DNA of 64,000 nucleotides. Origin: JBFWVD01 sp050246915. GTDB taxonomy: Bacteria; Actinomycetota; Acidimicrobiia; Acidimicrobiales; Ilumatobacteraceae. The notes under the pieces are model-generated. The model searched no databases. It was not told the DNA's origin and saw only the letters and a program-made list of their open reading frames with translations. This document shows positions 1 through 8,321 of this stretch, one piece after another; within the stretch, counting starts at the first letter, position 1; the number at the start of each line of letters is the position of its first letter. The stretch is taken from positions 1 to 64,000 of the forward strand of contig JBFWVD010000026.1 of the NCBI GenBank assembly GCA_050246915.1, read 5' to 3'. A program made the position numbers and the translations under genes.

Positions 1-229
1 GGGTCTCGGTGGCGATGGCGTTGCGGAGACGATCGCCTTCGTCCGCCAAGAGCTCCTTGAACAGCTGACGTTTGGAGGCGAAGTGTTGGTACAGAACCGG
101 TTTGGTGACGCCGGCGGCTTCCGCCACGTCGTTCATGGACGTGGAGTGGAACCCCTTCGATGAGAACATCGTGAGGGCAACTCGCAGGAGTTGGTCACGG
201 CGTTCGACAGCAGGAAGCCGGACAGTCAT
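1..229 (-). CDS. TetR/AcrR family regulator, N-terminal part (cut by window edge)
   Basis: The N-terminal 76 residues of a TetR-type repressor; the gene continues past base 1. The helix-turn-helix is clear: a first helix ending in MFSSKGF, then TSMNDVAEAAGV and the recognition segment TKPVLYQHFASK, which is the classic TetR DNA-binding signature. The ligand-binding C-terminal domain lies outside the window, so the effector cannot be guessed. The ATG at 229 is the natural start because the TetR signature begins a few residues later. An imperfect palindrome lies directly against the start codon, which suggests autoregulation. Family is certain; specificity is unknown. Confidence 0.93.
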   Translation of the reverse strand, partial: MTVRLPAVERRDQLLRVALTMFSSKGFHSTSMNDVAEAAGVTKPVLYQHFASKRQLFKELLADEGDRLRNAIATET

Positions 230-247
230 AGCTACCCGATGGTAACT
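230..247. promoter_or_regulatory. Putative TetR operator
   Basis: Inverted repeat AGCTACC-CGAT-GGTAACT, 7-base arms with one mismatch and a 4-base centre. It abuts the start codon of the tetR gene at 229. TetR repressors commonly bind such palindromes over their own promoter, so autorepression is likely. No binding evidence is available from sequence alone. Confidence 0.5.
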
Positions 248-326
248 CTTATGACCGTTCAACACCCGGGTGAAATTCGCCCGACATCGATGGCCCGTTC
301 AGCGGTGAGCCGCGTGGCGCACGCGC

Positions 327-611
327 TCAGTGCCCGCTGGGCAGACCGCGGTCCTCGCGATCGGCCGCCTTCACGGCGTAACCGAACACGATGGCCGGGG
401 CCAGCACGATCGAACCGGCCACGAGACAGAACACCATGATCGGCACCGTCGGGGAGTCGAAACCGATGATGAAGGCGATCACGAACACCACGAGAGCGAG
501 TAGGAACAGGCCGTAGCCCGTTCGCTGTCCCAGGCTCACCAAGCGGGCGATGCGGGCCCGACGCGCCAAGACGTCGTCGTCGCTCTGGAGGCCTCGGGCA
601 CGTGGTTCCAC
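327..611 (-). CDS. Small two-helix membrane protein
   Basis: 94-residue protein with a charged N-terminus (about 30 residues, rich in Arg and Asp) followed by two hydrophobic helices, about residues 32-51 and 55-78, and a charged tail. The start is a GTG at 611. No family is recognised. It lies between the tetR gene and a divergent enoyl-CoA hydratase gene whose start is 51 bases away. The two transmembrane helices and the absence of a better frame make it a real gene, but function cannot be assigned. Confidence 0.7.
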   Translation of the reverse strand: MEPRARGLQSDDDVLARRARIARLVSLGQRTGYGLFLLALVVFVIAFIIGFDSPTVPIMVFCLVAGSIVLAPAIVFGYAVKAADREDRGLPSGH

Positions 612-662
612 CCCGCCACACTACGGCCTGGGAACCCGGTCCGGCCGTGCCAGGATCGAGCC

Positions 663-1412
663 ATGGTCCACCACGAGCACCACGGACGCGTCACCCTCGC
701 CGTCATCGATCGCCCGGCACGTCGCAACGCTGTCGACCACGCCACGTTGATCGCTCTGGCGGAGATCGTCGAATCGTGCGTGCACGACGGGAGTCGGGCA
801 CTCGTGGTGACCGGCTCGGGCGGGGCGTTCAGCGCCGGTGCCGATCTGTCCGGGGTGGAGGGCGACGAGTTCCACGCGGCCCTGCGTCGAGTGCTCGACG
901 GGCTGAGCACATTGCCGATCGTGACAATCGCGGCGGTGGACGGCGTAGCCCTCGGTGCTGGCACCCAGTTGGCCGTGGCCTGCGATCTGCGCACTGCCAC
1001 GGCCGAGTCGCGTTTTGGCATCCCTGCTGCCCGACTCGGTCTGATGATCGACCAGTGGACGGCCGATCGACTGTCGGTGCTGCTGGGGTCCTCGATGGCG
1101 CGCGCGATGTTGTTGGCGGCCGAGACCATCGACGGCACGACCGCCGCTCGACTCGGCTTCGTGCACCGACTCGGTGCACTGCCTGCTGCCCTGGCATGGG
1201 CCGAGGAGATCACGCAGTTGGCCCCGCTCACCATCGCGGGCCACAAGCTCATGTGCGAGCAGAGCATCCACCCGATGCCTGCGGGCGATGACGCCGATCG
1301 ACGTGTCGCTCAGGTGCAGGCTGCATACCGGCAGGCATGGTCGAGTGAAGACCTCGCCGAGGGTCGTGCGGCCTTTGCCGAGAAGCGGCCGCCGCGATTC
1401 AAAGGTCGCTGA
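663..1412 (+). CDS. Enoyl-CoA hydratase/isomerase family protein
   Basis: 249-residue crotonase-fold protein, a usual length for the family. It has the N-terminal RPARRNAVDH substrate-site segment, an oxyanion-hole region around GSGGAFSAGADL, and the second oxyanion stretch around VDGVALGAGTQLA. Such enzymes hydrate or isomerise enoyl-CoA thioesters in fatty-acid or other acyl-CoA breakdown. Typical catalytic Glu residues are not obvious at both expected places, so the reaction could be hydratase, isomerase or another crotonase activity. The gene stands alone and is convergent with the sortase gene. The ATG at 663 is the only sensible start. Confidence 0.9.
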   Translation: MVHHEHHGRVTLAVIDRPARRNAVDHATLIALAEIVESCVHDGSRALVVTGSGGAFSAGADLSGVEGDEFHAALRRVLDGLSTLPIVTIAAVDGVALGAGTQLAVACDLRTATAESRFGIPAARLGLMIDQWTADRLSVLLGSSMARAMLLAAETIDGTTAARLGFVHRLGALPAALAWAEEITQLAPLTIAGHKLMCEQSIHPMPAGDDADRRVAQVQAAYRQAWSSEDLAEGRAAFAEKRPPRFKGR

Positions 1413-1454
1413 GAGCGAGACGCTGCGCAGTGGGCGCGAGCCGGCGACCGAGCG

Positions 1455-2675
1455 CTAGAGGTTGGGCGGCAGCAGACGGCTGACGTTCTCGAAGAAGAAG
1501 TACAAGGCCACGAGGAACGGCACGCTGGCCAAGGTGTAGCTGGGCAGCATGCGCCAACGTTCGGCGTACCACCAGGCCACCAAACCGATGGCAAAGCAGA
1601 TCAGCGCGTACAGAATCGTGGGTGGCCAGGCCTTCGGTTCGCTGAACCATCCGGCTTGCAGCTGATCGGCCGCCGATGCCGGCACCGTCGAGGCCACCGT
1701 GGGGTCTTCCACCGTCGACGGATCGCTGTCAACGACAGTTGCCCCCGGGACAGTGACGACCGTGCTGGCGTCCTCCTCGAAACCTTCGTCGCCAGCCAGC
1801 ACCGGTTCTTCCTCGAACTTCGGAGGCGCGGTCGTGGCCGGGGCCGCCTCGATCGGGACGCTGGAGACCGAGGTGTCGAGGGTGGCGGTGATGACGATGC
1901 GTTGTTTGGCCGAATAGCGCGGATGGCACGACGTGAGCGTCAACGTCGCTTCCTTGGTCGAATTGAGCACGCTGAGGTCCGACGGCGAGATGATCTTCGG
2001 CTCGGCGTTCACCACGTACAGATAGGTGCCGGTCACCGTTGTGACCGTGATCTTGTCGCCGCTGGCGAGTTCGTTGACCCGGAAGAACGGAGCCCCGTAG
2101 GTGGTTCGGTGTCCAGCGATCGCGGCGTTGCCCAACTGGCCCGGCATCGGAGTGTCCGGATAGTGGCCCGGCCCCTTCTGGAGATCGTTGCGAGACACAC
2201 CCGACACGACAATGCGATCCACCCCGATCTTCGGGATCTCGATGCGAGCCACCGCGTCCCCTCGCTCGAAGTCGGGTAGCGAGGCCGCCGGCGCTCCCGT
2301 TGCGGCCGGTGCAGTGTCGGAAGTGTCGGGAACGGCGGGCGCAGTGGTGACGACGACGTCGCCCGACGTGGGTGTGGCCGTGGTGACCGGGGTGACGGTG
2401 GTGGCTGGAGCGATGGTCGACGTCGTGGGCCGCTGGTCCAGCAGCTCGGCGAACTCATTGCGCAAGCGATCTTGCGCGCGTGCCTCTTGGAGGTTGGTCC
2501 CCCACAGCTGATACGCGACGAAGGCGAGCACGAGCAGGCCAGCGCCGATCAGGATCTTGCCCAGCCGGCCGATCAACGTGACCCACCACGGGACGAGTGG
2601 CTTGCGGTAGGCGTAGCTCCCCGGGTCATCCGGTTGTTTTGGGGGTCGATACACGAACTCGCCCGGAGAGGTCAC
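1455..2675 (-). CDS. Sortase family transpeptidase (class E-like)
   Basis: 406 residues from the GTG at 2675; an upstream start at 2753 would add 26 residues that overlap the divergent ccmA start. Order: Pro-rich cytoplasmic N-terminus, one transmembrane helix (about residues 34-56), a long Thr/Pro linker, the sortase barrel, another Thr/Ser linker, and two C-terminal hydrophobic helices. Catalytic residues are visible: His189 in AGHRTTYG, Cys250 in TLTSCHP and Arg259 in AKQRIVI. Sortases join sorted surface proteins to cell-wall acceptors outside the membrane. The C-terminal double helix is unusual compared with small single-anchor sortases. A protein with an LPVTG sorting motif is encoded at 56179 in this window and is a possible substrate. 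Confidence 0.92.
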   Translation of the reverse strand: MTSPGEFVYRPPKQPDDPGSYAYRKPLVPWWVTLIGRLGKILIGAGLLVLAFVAYQLWGTNLQEARAQDRLRNEFAELLDQRPTTSTIAPATTVTPVTTATPTSGDVVVTTAPAVPDTSDTAPAATGAPAASLPDFERGDAVARIEIPKIGVDRIVVSGVSRNDLQKGPGHYPDTPMPGQLGNAAIAGHRTTYGAPFFRVNELASGDKITVTTVTGTYLYVVNAEPKIISPSDLSVLNSTKEATLTLTSCHPRYSAKQRIVITATLDTSVSSVPIEAAPATTAPPKFEEEPVLAGDEGFEEDASTVVTVPGATVVDSDPSTVEDPTVASTVPASAADQLQAGWFSEPKAWPPTILYALICFAIGLVAWWYAERWRMLPSYTLASVPFLVALYFFFENVSRLLPPNL

Positions 2676-2740
2676 GCGACCACCGTATTCGGTCGGCCTG
2701 GGTGAGGGGCGTACGGCGCCGGTACCGTTCACGCGTCCCC

Positions 2741-3511
2741 ATGGAAGACCCACTTGCTGCCCATGATGTTCCGGCTCGTGAATCGCCGGAGCTCCCTGAT
2801 CCGGCCGACGCGGATCTGGCCGACGCGCCCGACGCGCGTGACGTCGTGGTCAGCCTTCGTGACGTCGTGGTGCTCCTGGGACGCTTTCCGGCTCTGGCCG
2901 GGGTGAGTCTCGATGTGCGGCGCGGTGAGGTGGTGTTGCTGCGCGGGCCCAATGGCGCGGGCAAGACGACGTTGCTGCGTCTGTGCGCCGGACTGCTTCC
3001 GATGGCGCGCGGCGCTGCGACGGTCGCAGGCATCGATCTGACATCACAACGCGCTTCGGTGCGTCGCCGCGTCGGCCTGCTCGGGCATGCCAACGGTCTC
3101 TACGACGATCTCACCGTCGCCGACAACGTGCGCTTCTGGGGGGCCACCGTCGGCGCCACGAGCGCGGAACTCGACGGAGCGCTTGCTCGTATGGGCCTCG
3201 ATGGTCGGCTGGCCGATGTGCCCGCGGCCCGGTTGTCGGCTGGGCAGCGGCGACGATGTGCGCTGGCCAGCCTCATCGTGCGCCGACCCCTTGTGTGGCT
3301 CCTCGATGAACCCCATGCCGGTCTCGATGCCGCAGGACGTGACGTGCTCGACGCGCTCGTCGGTGAAGCGGTGGCGGCCGGGGCGACCGTGTTGTTGTCG
3401 AGTCATGAACTCGATCGGGCCGAGGCCCTCGCCCAACGGGTCATCACGATCGGCGGTGGAACCATCGTCTCCGACGAGGTCCGGCCCCTCGATGAGCGAG
3501 GCTCGCGATGA
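2741..3511 (+). CDS. ccmA: Heme exporter ATP-binding protein CcmA
   Basis: 256 residues. ABC ATPase with Walker A GPNGAGKTT, signature LSAGQRRR and Walker B LVWLLDEPHAGLD. In System I cytochrome c maturation CcmA with CcmB powers release of holo-CcmE from CcmC. The identification rests on the neighbours: ccmB overlaps its stop by four bases and ccmC-I follow. The ATG at 2741 was chosen because the ABC domain begins about 40 residues later and upstream sequence belongs to the sortase promoter region; no clear ribosome site precedes it, so a start further in is possible. First gene of a nine-gene operon. Confidence 0.93.
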   Translation: MEDPLAAHDVPARESPELPDPADADLADAPDARDVVVSLRDVVVLLGRFPALAGVSLDVRRGEVVLLRGPNGAGKTTLLRLCAGLLPMARGAATVAGIDLTSQRASVRRRVGLLGHANGLYDDLTVADNVRFWGATVGATSAELDGALARMGLDGRLADVPAARLSAGQRRRCALASLIVRRPLVWLLDEPHAGLDAAGRDVLDALVGEAVAAGATVLLSSHELDRAEALAQRVITIGGGTIVSDEVRPLDERGSR

Positions 3512-4218
3512 GCCTTCTTCGAGATGCCCGCCTCGTGGCGACCAAGGATCTGCGGATCGAATGGCGGTCGCGCGTCCTGACCAACCAGGCACTGCCGTTC
3601 GCGGTCTTGGTCCTCATGTTGTTCGCCTTCGCGCTCGACCCCGACCGAGGCACCCTGCGCAGCGCCACCCCCGGCCTGTTCTGGGTGGCGGTCATGTTCA
3701 CCTCGGTGCTCGCCGCCCAACGATCGGGCGCCGTCGAGGTGGCTGACGGAGGCGGTGATGCCCTCCGGATGAGTGGCCTCGAACCGGCCGGGATCTTCCT
3801 CGGCAAGGCCAGTGCGCTGGCCATCGAGTTGGCGGCTCTCGAGGTGCTCCTGTTCGGTGGGGTCGTGCTGCTCTACAACCTCGACGTGCGGGCCAGCGGT
3901 GTAGCAGTGATCGCTTTCACGTGCCTCGCGACGACCATCGGACTGGCGGCCGCCTCTACGATCTACGGCGCGCTCGCCGCCGGACAACGGGTGAGGGACA
4001 CACTGCTTCCGCTGCTCATGCTGCCGGTGGTGGCCCCGATCCTGATCTGTTCGACCCGAGCGTTCGAAGCCGCACTGGCCACCAACGTGAGCAAGAAGAA
4101 GGTGAGCACCGTGAACCCCGCCGACGGATGGCCATGGATCGGACTCATCGCCGTGTTCGCCCTCGTCTATGTCGCCGCCGGTTTGCTGGCCTACGGTCCG
4201 TTGCAGGAGGACGCATGA
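3508..4218 (+). CDS. ccmB: Heme exporter membrane protein CcmB
   Basis: 236-residue membrane protein with about six hydrophobic helices and the length expected for CcmB, the membrane partner of the CcmA ATPase. The start ATGA overlaps the ccmA stop, so translation is coupled. The C-terminal helix ends in LLAYGPLQEDA. A strong ribosome site, AGGAGG, lies inside its last codons and serves the mini-ORF starting at 4215. Confidence 0.93.
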   Translation: MSLLRDARLVATKDLRIEWRSRVLTNQALPFAVLVLMLFAFALDPDRGTLRSATPGLFWVAVMFTSVLAAQRSGAVEVADGGGDALRMSGLEPAGIFLGKASALAIELAALEVLLFGGVVLLYNLDVRASGVAVIAFTCLATTIGLAAASTIYGALAAGQRVRDTLLPLLMLPVVAPILICSTRAFEAALATNVSKKKVSTVNPADGWPWIGLIAVFALVYVAAGLLAYGPLQEDA

Positions 4219-4313
4219 GCGAGGACCGAAGCGAGCGCCAGCGAGCGGCGGCCCGCAGCGACCATGAGGATTCATGCGAGGGACGAGCATGAGCGAGGAC
4301 CGAAGCGAGCGCC
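4213..4313 (+). repeat. 27-bp direct repeat bracketing the ccmB-ccmC junction
   Basis: Two identical 27-base copies at 4213-4239 and 4287-4313, 74 bases apart. Each copy contains an ATG start and the codons for MSEDRSER. Because 74 is not a multiple of three, the copies are read in different frames. The first copy opens a 25-codon mini-ORF and the second opens ccmC. A duplicated start region, or insertion of a short GAGCGA-rich repeat carrying a start codon, would explain it. Confidence 0.85.
4215..4292 (+). CDS. 25-residue mini-ORF coupling ccmB to ccmC
   Basis: Short reading frame of 25 codons plus stop. Its ATG overlaps the ccmB stop (ATGA at 4215) and its TGA overlaps the ccmC start (ATGA at 4289). 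It has its own AGGAGG ribosome site at 4205-4210. The peptide begins MSEDRSERQRAAARS and is highly charged; the first eight residues equal the ccmC N-terminus because of the 27-bp direct repeat. It probably works as a coupling leader that carries ribosomes across a duplicated segment, rather than as a functional peptide. Expression is inferred only from the signals. Confidence 0.5.
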   Translation: MSEDRSERQRAAARSDHEDSCEGRA

Positions 4314-5029
4314 TACAGGCCACCGGAACACGCGGCACCCGCATCCTCGGCATCACCGCTCTGGTGGCGCTCGCTTGGGTCGTCGTGTTCGGCCTGTTCC
4401 TCTCCCCCGAGGACGAGGTGCAAGGCGAAGCCGTTCGCTTCTTGTACCTCCACGTGCCCTCGGTGATGTGCGCCTATCTCGGCTTCGGGCTCTGCGCGCT
4501 GGGGAGCATCATGTTCCTGCGGCGCCGGACCCTCGGATGGGATCGCGTCGCCGGCGCGTCGGCCGAACTCGGTGTGGTCTTCATGGCCATCACGTTGGTG
4601 ACCGGGTCGCTGTGGGGCAAGAAGACCTGGGGCATCTACTGGACGTGGGACGCTCGACTCACCACCAGCGCGCTGCTGTTCCTCATGTTCCTCGGCTACC
4701 TCGCCATCCGGGGCCTCGAGGCATCGCCGGAAGCGGGGGCCAAGCGATCGGCCATCGTCGGCATCATCGCCGCGGCCAACATCCCCATCGTCAATCGATC
4801 CGTGTCGTGGTGGCGTTCGCTGCACCAGGGATCGACGTTCGCACGGACCAACGTCGAGATGGACGGACTCATGCTGTTCACCACGTTCCTCGGGACCGCG
4901 GCCTTCGTGCTCGTCTTCGCCTGGATGCTCATCCATCGCCTGCGCACCATGGAGCTGATGCTGCTGGCCGATCAGAACCAGCTCGATGCGGCCATCGCCC
5001 TTCGCAGCGCGGAAGGGGCCGGAGCATGA
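4289..5029 (+). CDS. ccmC: Heme exporter protein CcmC
   Basis: 246 residues. CcmC presents heme to CcmE in System I. The tryptophan-rich WWD-type motif is present (WGIYWTWDARLT), preceded by the heme-ligand region FLYLHVPSVM, with about six transmembrane helices. The ATG at 4289 was chosen because it has GAGGGA upstream and overlaps the mini-ORF stop; an ATG at 4274 would add five residues. It ends in an ATGA overlap with ccmD. Confidence 0.95.
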   Translation: MSEDRSERLQATGTRGTRILGITALVALAWVVVFGLFLSPEDEVQGEAVRFLYLHVPSVMCAYLGFGLCALGSIMFLRRRTLGWDRVAGASAELGVVFMAITLVTGSLWGKKTWGIYWTWDARLTTSALLFLMFLGYLAIRGLEASPEAGAKRSAIVGIIAAANIPIVNRSVSWWRSLHQGSTFARTNVEMDGLMLFTTFLGTAAFVLVFAWMLIHRLRTMELMLLADQNQLDAAIALRSAEGAGA

Positions 5030-5184
5030 GTTCCACCACAATGCTGGCGTTCAGCACCTACGGCGACGTGATCTTCGGCTACGTGCTCACCTTCGTCGGT
5101 CTCGGGGTCGTGGCCTGGCGGATCGTGAGCCGCGGCCGGCAGGTGGCACGCCAGGTGCCCGACGAGGACAAGCCGTGGATCTGA
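5026..5184 (+). CDS. ccmD: CcmD-like small membrane protein
   Basis: 52 residues: short N-terminus, one transmembrane helix (about residues 13-31, DVIFGYVLTFVGLGVVAWR) and a basic tail. Position between ccmC and ccmE, single helix and basic C-terminus match CcmD, which helps release holo-CcmE from the CcmABC complex. CcmD sequences are poorly conserved, so the call rests on position and shape. Its start overlaps the ccmC stop and its end overlaps ccmE by ten bases. Confidence 0.8.
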   Translation: MSSTTMLAFSTYGDVIFGYVLTFVGLGVVAWRIVSRGRQVARQVPDEDKPWI

Positions 5185-5666
5185 CCCCGCGCGATCCCGG
5201 ACCGGGCGAAGATGATGACGGCGAGGGCAAGAAGCGAAAGAAGCGCAACTACCCGGCCATCGCACTGCTCGCTGTGGCCATCATCGGCGTCGCAGTGGTG
5301 CTGTTCTTCGGTCTCAACAACGCCACGAGCTACTACTGCAACGCAGACGAGGTCGGTGTCAAGTCCGGTTGCTCCGGCACGAGCCGCTTCCGTCTGCAAG
5401 GCCAGGTCGTCCCGGGCTCCGTGGAAGAAGCGGCGAACACCGTCGACTTCGTGGTGCAGTTCAACGGGGTGAAGGTCCCGGTGCACCACAGCGGCGAGCC
5501 GGCCGATCTGTTCAAGGAGTGCATCGGCGTGGTCATGGTCGGATCGTTGAACGGCGACGTGTTCGACTCCGACGAGATGATCATCAAGCACTCCGAGAAG
5601 TACGAGAAGGCCAACCCCGACCGGGTCGCCAACGACACCACCTGCGGTACCGAGAAGACGAGCTGA
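5175..5666 (+). CDS. ccmE: Cytochrome c maturation heme chaperone CcmE
   Basis: 163 residues. Lys/Arg-rich cytoplasmic N-terminus, one membrane anchor (about 28-46) and an external OB-fold domain. The covalent heme-binding histidine is visible as His139 in IIKHSEKY, with Tyr143 as the axial ligand, so this is the ordinary HxxxY type and not the CxxxY variant. Two extra cysteine pairs (Cys55/Cys66 and Cys116/Cys157) may form disulfides. The GTG at 5175 overlaps the ccmD end; any later start would remove the anchor. Confidence 0.94.
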   Translation: MDLTPRDPGPGEDDDGEGKKRKKRNYPAIALLAVAIIGVAVVLFFGLNNATSYYCNADEVGVKSGCSGTSRFRLQGQVVPGSVEEAANTVDFVVQFNGVKVPVHHSGEPADLFKECIGVVMVGSLNGDVFDSDEMIIKHSEKYEKANPDRVANDTTCGTEKTS

Positions 5667-5671
5667 GATAC

Positions 5672-7690
5672 GTGAACGCTTCACTGGGTACCGCCGGCGT
5701 CACCCTCGGTTTCGCGGCCTCGCTGCTCGGAGCGATCAGTCTCATCGTCGGGTTGGTGACCCATCGCTTCAAGCTGGTGAAGGTCGGTCCGTCGTACGCC
5801 ATGTTGGCCGCGCTCGGCGCGTTGGTGTCGGCGGTGGCGATGGAGCGAGCACTCATCACGCGCGACTACGAGATCGCCTACGTGGCCAGCAACGTGGCCA
5901 ACGGAACCCGCCCACTGTTCGTGTTCACTGCGCTGTGGGGCGCGCTGCAAGGTTCCATCATCTTGTGGTCGTTCGTGCTCAGCGGCTTCACCCTGGCCGT
6001 GGTGCGCAAGTTCCGCACACGTCTGTCCGATCCGCTCGTCGGCTGGGCGCTGGCGGTGTTGCTCATCATCGGAGCGTTCTTCTTCCTCCTGCAGTTGGGC
6101 CCGGCCAACCCGTTCAGCCTCACCAGCGGTGCGGTCCCGCTCGATGGCAACGGCCCCAACCCGTTGCTGCAGAACCACATCCTCATGGCCGTCCACCCGC
6201 CGATGCTGTACCTGGGCTACGTCGGGTTCACTGTCCCGTTCTCGTTCGCCATTGCTGCGCTCATCACCGGCCGCGTCGGTGAGGGCTGGCTGCTGGCGAC
6301 GCGTCGCTGGACGCTGTACGCGTGGGGATTCCTGACGCTCGGCATCGTTCTCGGCTCGTGGTGGAGCTACGAGGTGCTCGGCTGGGGTGGGTTCTGGGGC
6401 TGGGACCCCGTCGAGAACGCGTCGTTCCTCCCGTGGCTCACCGCTACTGCCTACATCCATTCGGTGTTGGTGCAGGAGCGCCGAGGGATGTTGCGGGTCT
6501 GGAACCTGTCGCTGGTGTGTGCCACGTTCTCGCTCACCATCTTCGGCACCTTCCTCACCCGATCGGGTGTCATCAACTCGGTGCACGCGTTCGCCAACGG
6601 TTCCATCGGCACCTATCTGCTGGTGTTCTTCGGCGTGGTGGTGGTCAGTTCGGTCGGTCTCATCGGATGGCGCGGCGACGAACTGCGGTCCGCTGGCGCC
6701 ATCGACTCGCCACTGTCACGAGAGGGCTCGTTCCTCGTGAACAACCTCGTGTTCTCGGCGTTCGCCTTCGTGGTGTTGCTCGGCACGGTGTTCCCCCTCC
6801 TCATCGAAGCGTTGCAGGATCGACGGGTCAGCGTCGGCCCCCCGTTCTTCGATCAGATGACCACCCCGCTCGGGCTCACGTTGCTGTTCCTCATGGCCAT
6901 CGCTCCGGTGCTGCCGTGGCGCAAGGCATCGGGCGAGTTGCTGTCCAAGCGACTGTTCTGGCCAGGGTGGTTGGGCACCGCCGCGCTCACCATCGCCGTG
7001 GTCTCCGGTGCCGATGGCTGGGCGCCGCTCATCACGTTCTTCCTGGGCGGGTTCGCCGCCGGCGCCGCCGGTCGTCAGCTGGTGTTGGCCACTCGACGCC
7101 AGGGTCTGCGCGGCCTGATCGGCCGAGCCAACGGCGGCATGATCGTTCACCTCGGGGTGATCATCATCGCCGTGGCCCTTGCCGCTGCGCGGAGCTACTC
7201 GACAACTGCGCAATTGAAATTGTCACCGGGTGAATCAGCCACCGTCGGTGGACACGAGATCACCTATCTCGGCATTCGATCGGTGGAAGAGAAGGACAAG
7301 GCCGCCATCAAGGCCGACATCCGAATCGATGGTGATCAGGTGTACTCGCCGGCCATCCAGATCTTCGGCAGCGGGAGCAACCCCATCCCCACCCCGTCGG
7401 TGCAGACCGGCGTTCTCCACGACGTGTACCTCACGCTCGAGAAGCGACCGGCTGATCCCAACGGTGAAGCGACCATCCGCGTCATCATCATGCCGCTGGC
7501 GGTGTGGTTGTGGATCGGTGGCGGGGTCATGGGCCTGGGCACCGTCCTGGCCGCTTTCCCCGGCAAGCGTCGAAATCCTCTCGATCCGGTGTCGGCACCC
7601 ATCGGCGGGCGCGGTTCCACGGGCGGCCCGACTCCGAGTGTCACCGATGACGACATCGCCGAGCCGGAGCCGGTGAGCGCCAATGTCTGA
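5672..7690 (+). CDS. ccmF: Cytochrome c heme lyase CcmF
   Basis: 672-residue polytopic membrane protein. The heme-handling WWD motif is clear (GGFWGWDPVENASFLPW) and the surrounding helices follow the CcmF pattern. CcmF with CcmH attaches heme to the CxxCH motif of apocytochromes outside the membrane. The GTG at 5672 follows the ccmE stop by five bases, and the first transmembrane helix starts about ten residues later. The end overlaps ccmG by eight bases. Confidence 0.95.
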   Translation: MNASLGTAGVTLGFAASLLGAISLIVGLVTHRFKLVKVGPSYAMLAALGALVSAVAMERALITRDYEIAYVASNVANGTRPLFVFTALWGALQGSIILWSFVLSGFTLAVVRKFRTRLSDPLVGWALAVLLIIGAFFFLLQLGPANPFSLTSGAVPLDGNGPNPLLQNHILMAVHPPMLYLGYVGFTVPFSFAIAALITGRVGEGWLLATRRWTLYAWGFLTLGIVLGSWWSYEVLGWGGFWGWDPVENASFLPWLTATAYIHSVLVQERRGMLRVWNLSLVCATFSLTIFGTFLTRSGVINSVHAFANGSIGTYLLVFFGVVVVSSVGLIGWRGDELRSAGAIDSPLSREGSFLVNNLVFSAFAFVVLLGTVFPLLIEALQDRRVSVGPPFFDQMTTPLGLTLLFLMAIAPVLPWRKASGELLSKRLFWPGWLGTAALTIAVVSGADGWAPLITFFLGGFAAGAAGRQLVLATRRQGLRGLIGRANGGMIVHLGVIIIAVALAAARSYSTTAQLKLSPGESATVGGHEITYLGIRSVEEKDKAAIKADIRIDGDQVYSPAIQIFGSGSNPIPTPSVQTGVLHDVYLTLEKRPADPNGEATIRVIIMPLAVWLWIGGGVMGLGTVLAAFPGKRRNPLDPVSAPIGGRGSTGGPTPSVTDDDIAEPEPVSANV

Positions 7691-8321
7691 ACCCGCCGGC
7701 TCCGTTCGGTCCGAGGCTCCGCGCATGGTCCGCACGTCTGCTCGACGACGTCGTCGCCTCGGCCCATTCGTCGCTGTACCGGTCCTGCTCGTCTTGGCGG
7801 TGATCATCTGGGCTGTGGCCACGCTCGGTCCAGCGTCCGATCGCATTGCCGATGCATTTCCACTCAAGGGCAAAGCTGCGCCGCTCATCGAGGGCGACAC
7901 GATCGCCGGCACGAAGTTGCGGCTCGGCGACTACCAAGGTCGTTGGGTGCTGGTGAATTTCATGGCCTCGTGGTGCAACCCCTGCAAGAAGGAGCACCCC
8001 GAGTTGGTGGAGTTCGCCGAGGCGCATGACGCCAAGGGCGATGCCGCGGTCATCTCGGTGGCGGCGAACGACTCCGAAGCCGACGCCAGAGCGTTCTTCG
8101 CCGAGCGCGGAGGGAACTGGCCGGTCCTCGTCGACTCGGACGGCACATGGGCGACGAAGTACGGGATGATCAAGCTTCCCGAGAGCTATCTGGTGAGCCC
8201 GAGTGGTGTGGTGGTGGCCAAGTTCATCTCGGTGATCACCGCAGAGGCCGTCGACTCGCTCATCGCCCAGTTCGAGGATGCCGCCAGGCAGGCGAGCGCT
8301 GCGACGACGGTGGCGTCGTGA
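7683..8321 (+). CDS. ccmG: Membrane-anchored thioredoxin-like protein (CcmG/ResA type)
   Basis: 212 residues: basic N-terminus, one signal anchor (about 26-45) and a TlpA/ResA-like thioredoxin domain with active site WCNPC. It would reduce the apocytochrome CxxCH disulfide, or CcmH, outside the membrane. It sits between ccmF and ccmH, with start overlapping ccmF and stop overlapping ccmH (GTGA), which fixes the role better than sequence alone. The Thr/Ser-rich C-terminal tail is dispensable for the fold. Confidence 0.9.
   Translation: MSEPAGSVRSEAPRMVRTSARRRRRLGPFVAVPVLLVLAVIIWAVATLGPASDRIADAFPLKGKAAPLIEGDTIAGTKLRLGDYQGRWVLVNFMASWCNPCKKEHPELVEFAEAHDAKGDAAVISVAANDSEADARAFFAERGGNWPVLVDSDGTWATKYGMIKLPESYLVSPSGVVVAKFISVITAEAVDSLIAQFEDAARQASAATTVAS

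Noticed and set aside
4264..5025. A long plus-strand frame in front of ccmD
   Set aside because: It overlaps ccmC completely in another frame and has an Arg/His-rich sequence; only its last 52 codons (ccmD, from 5026) look like protein.
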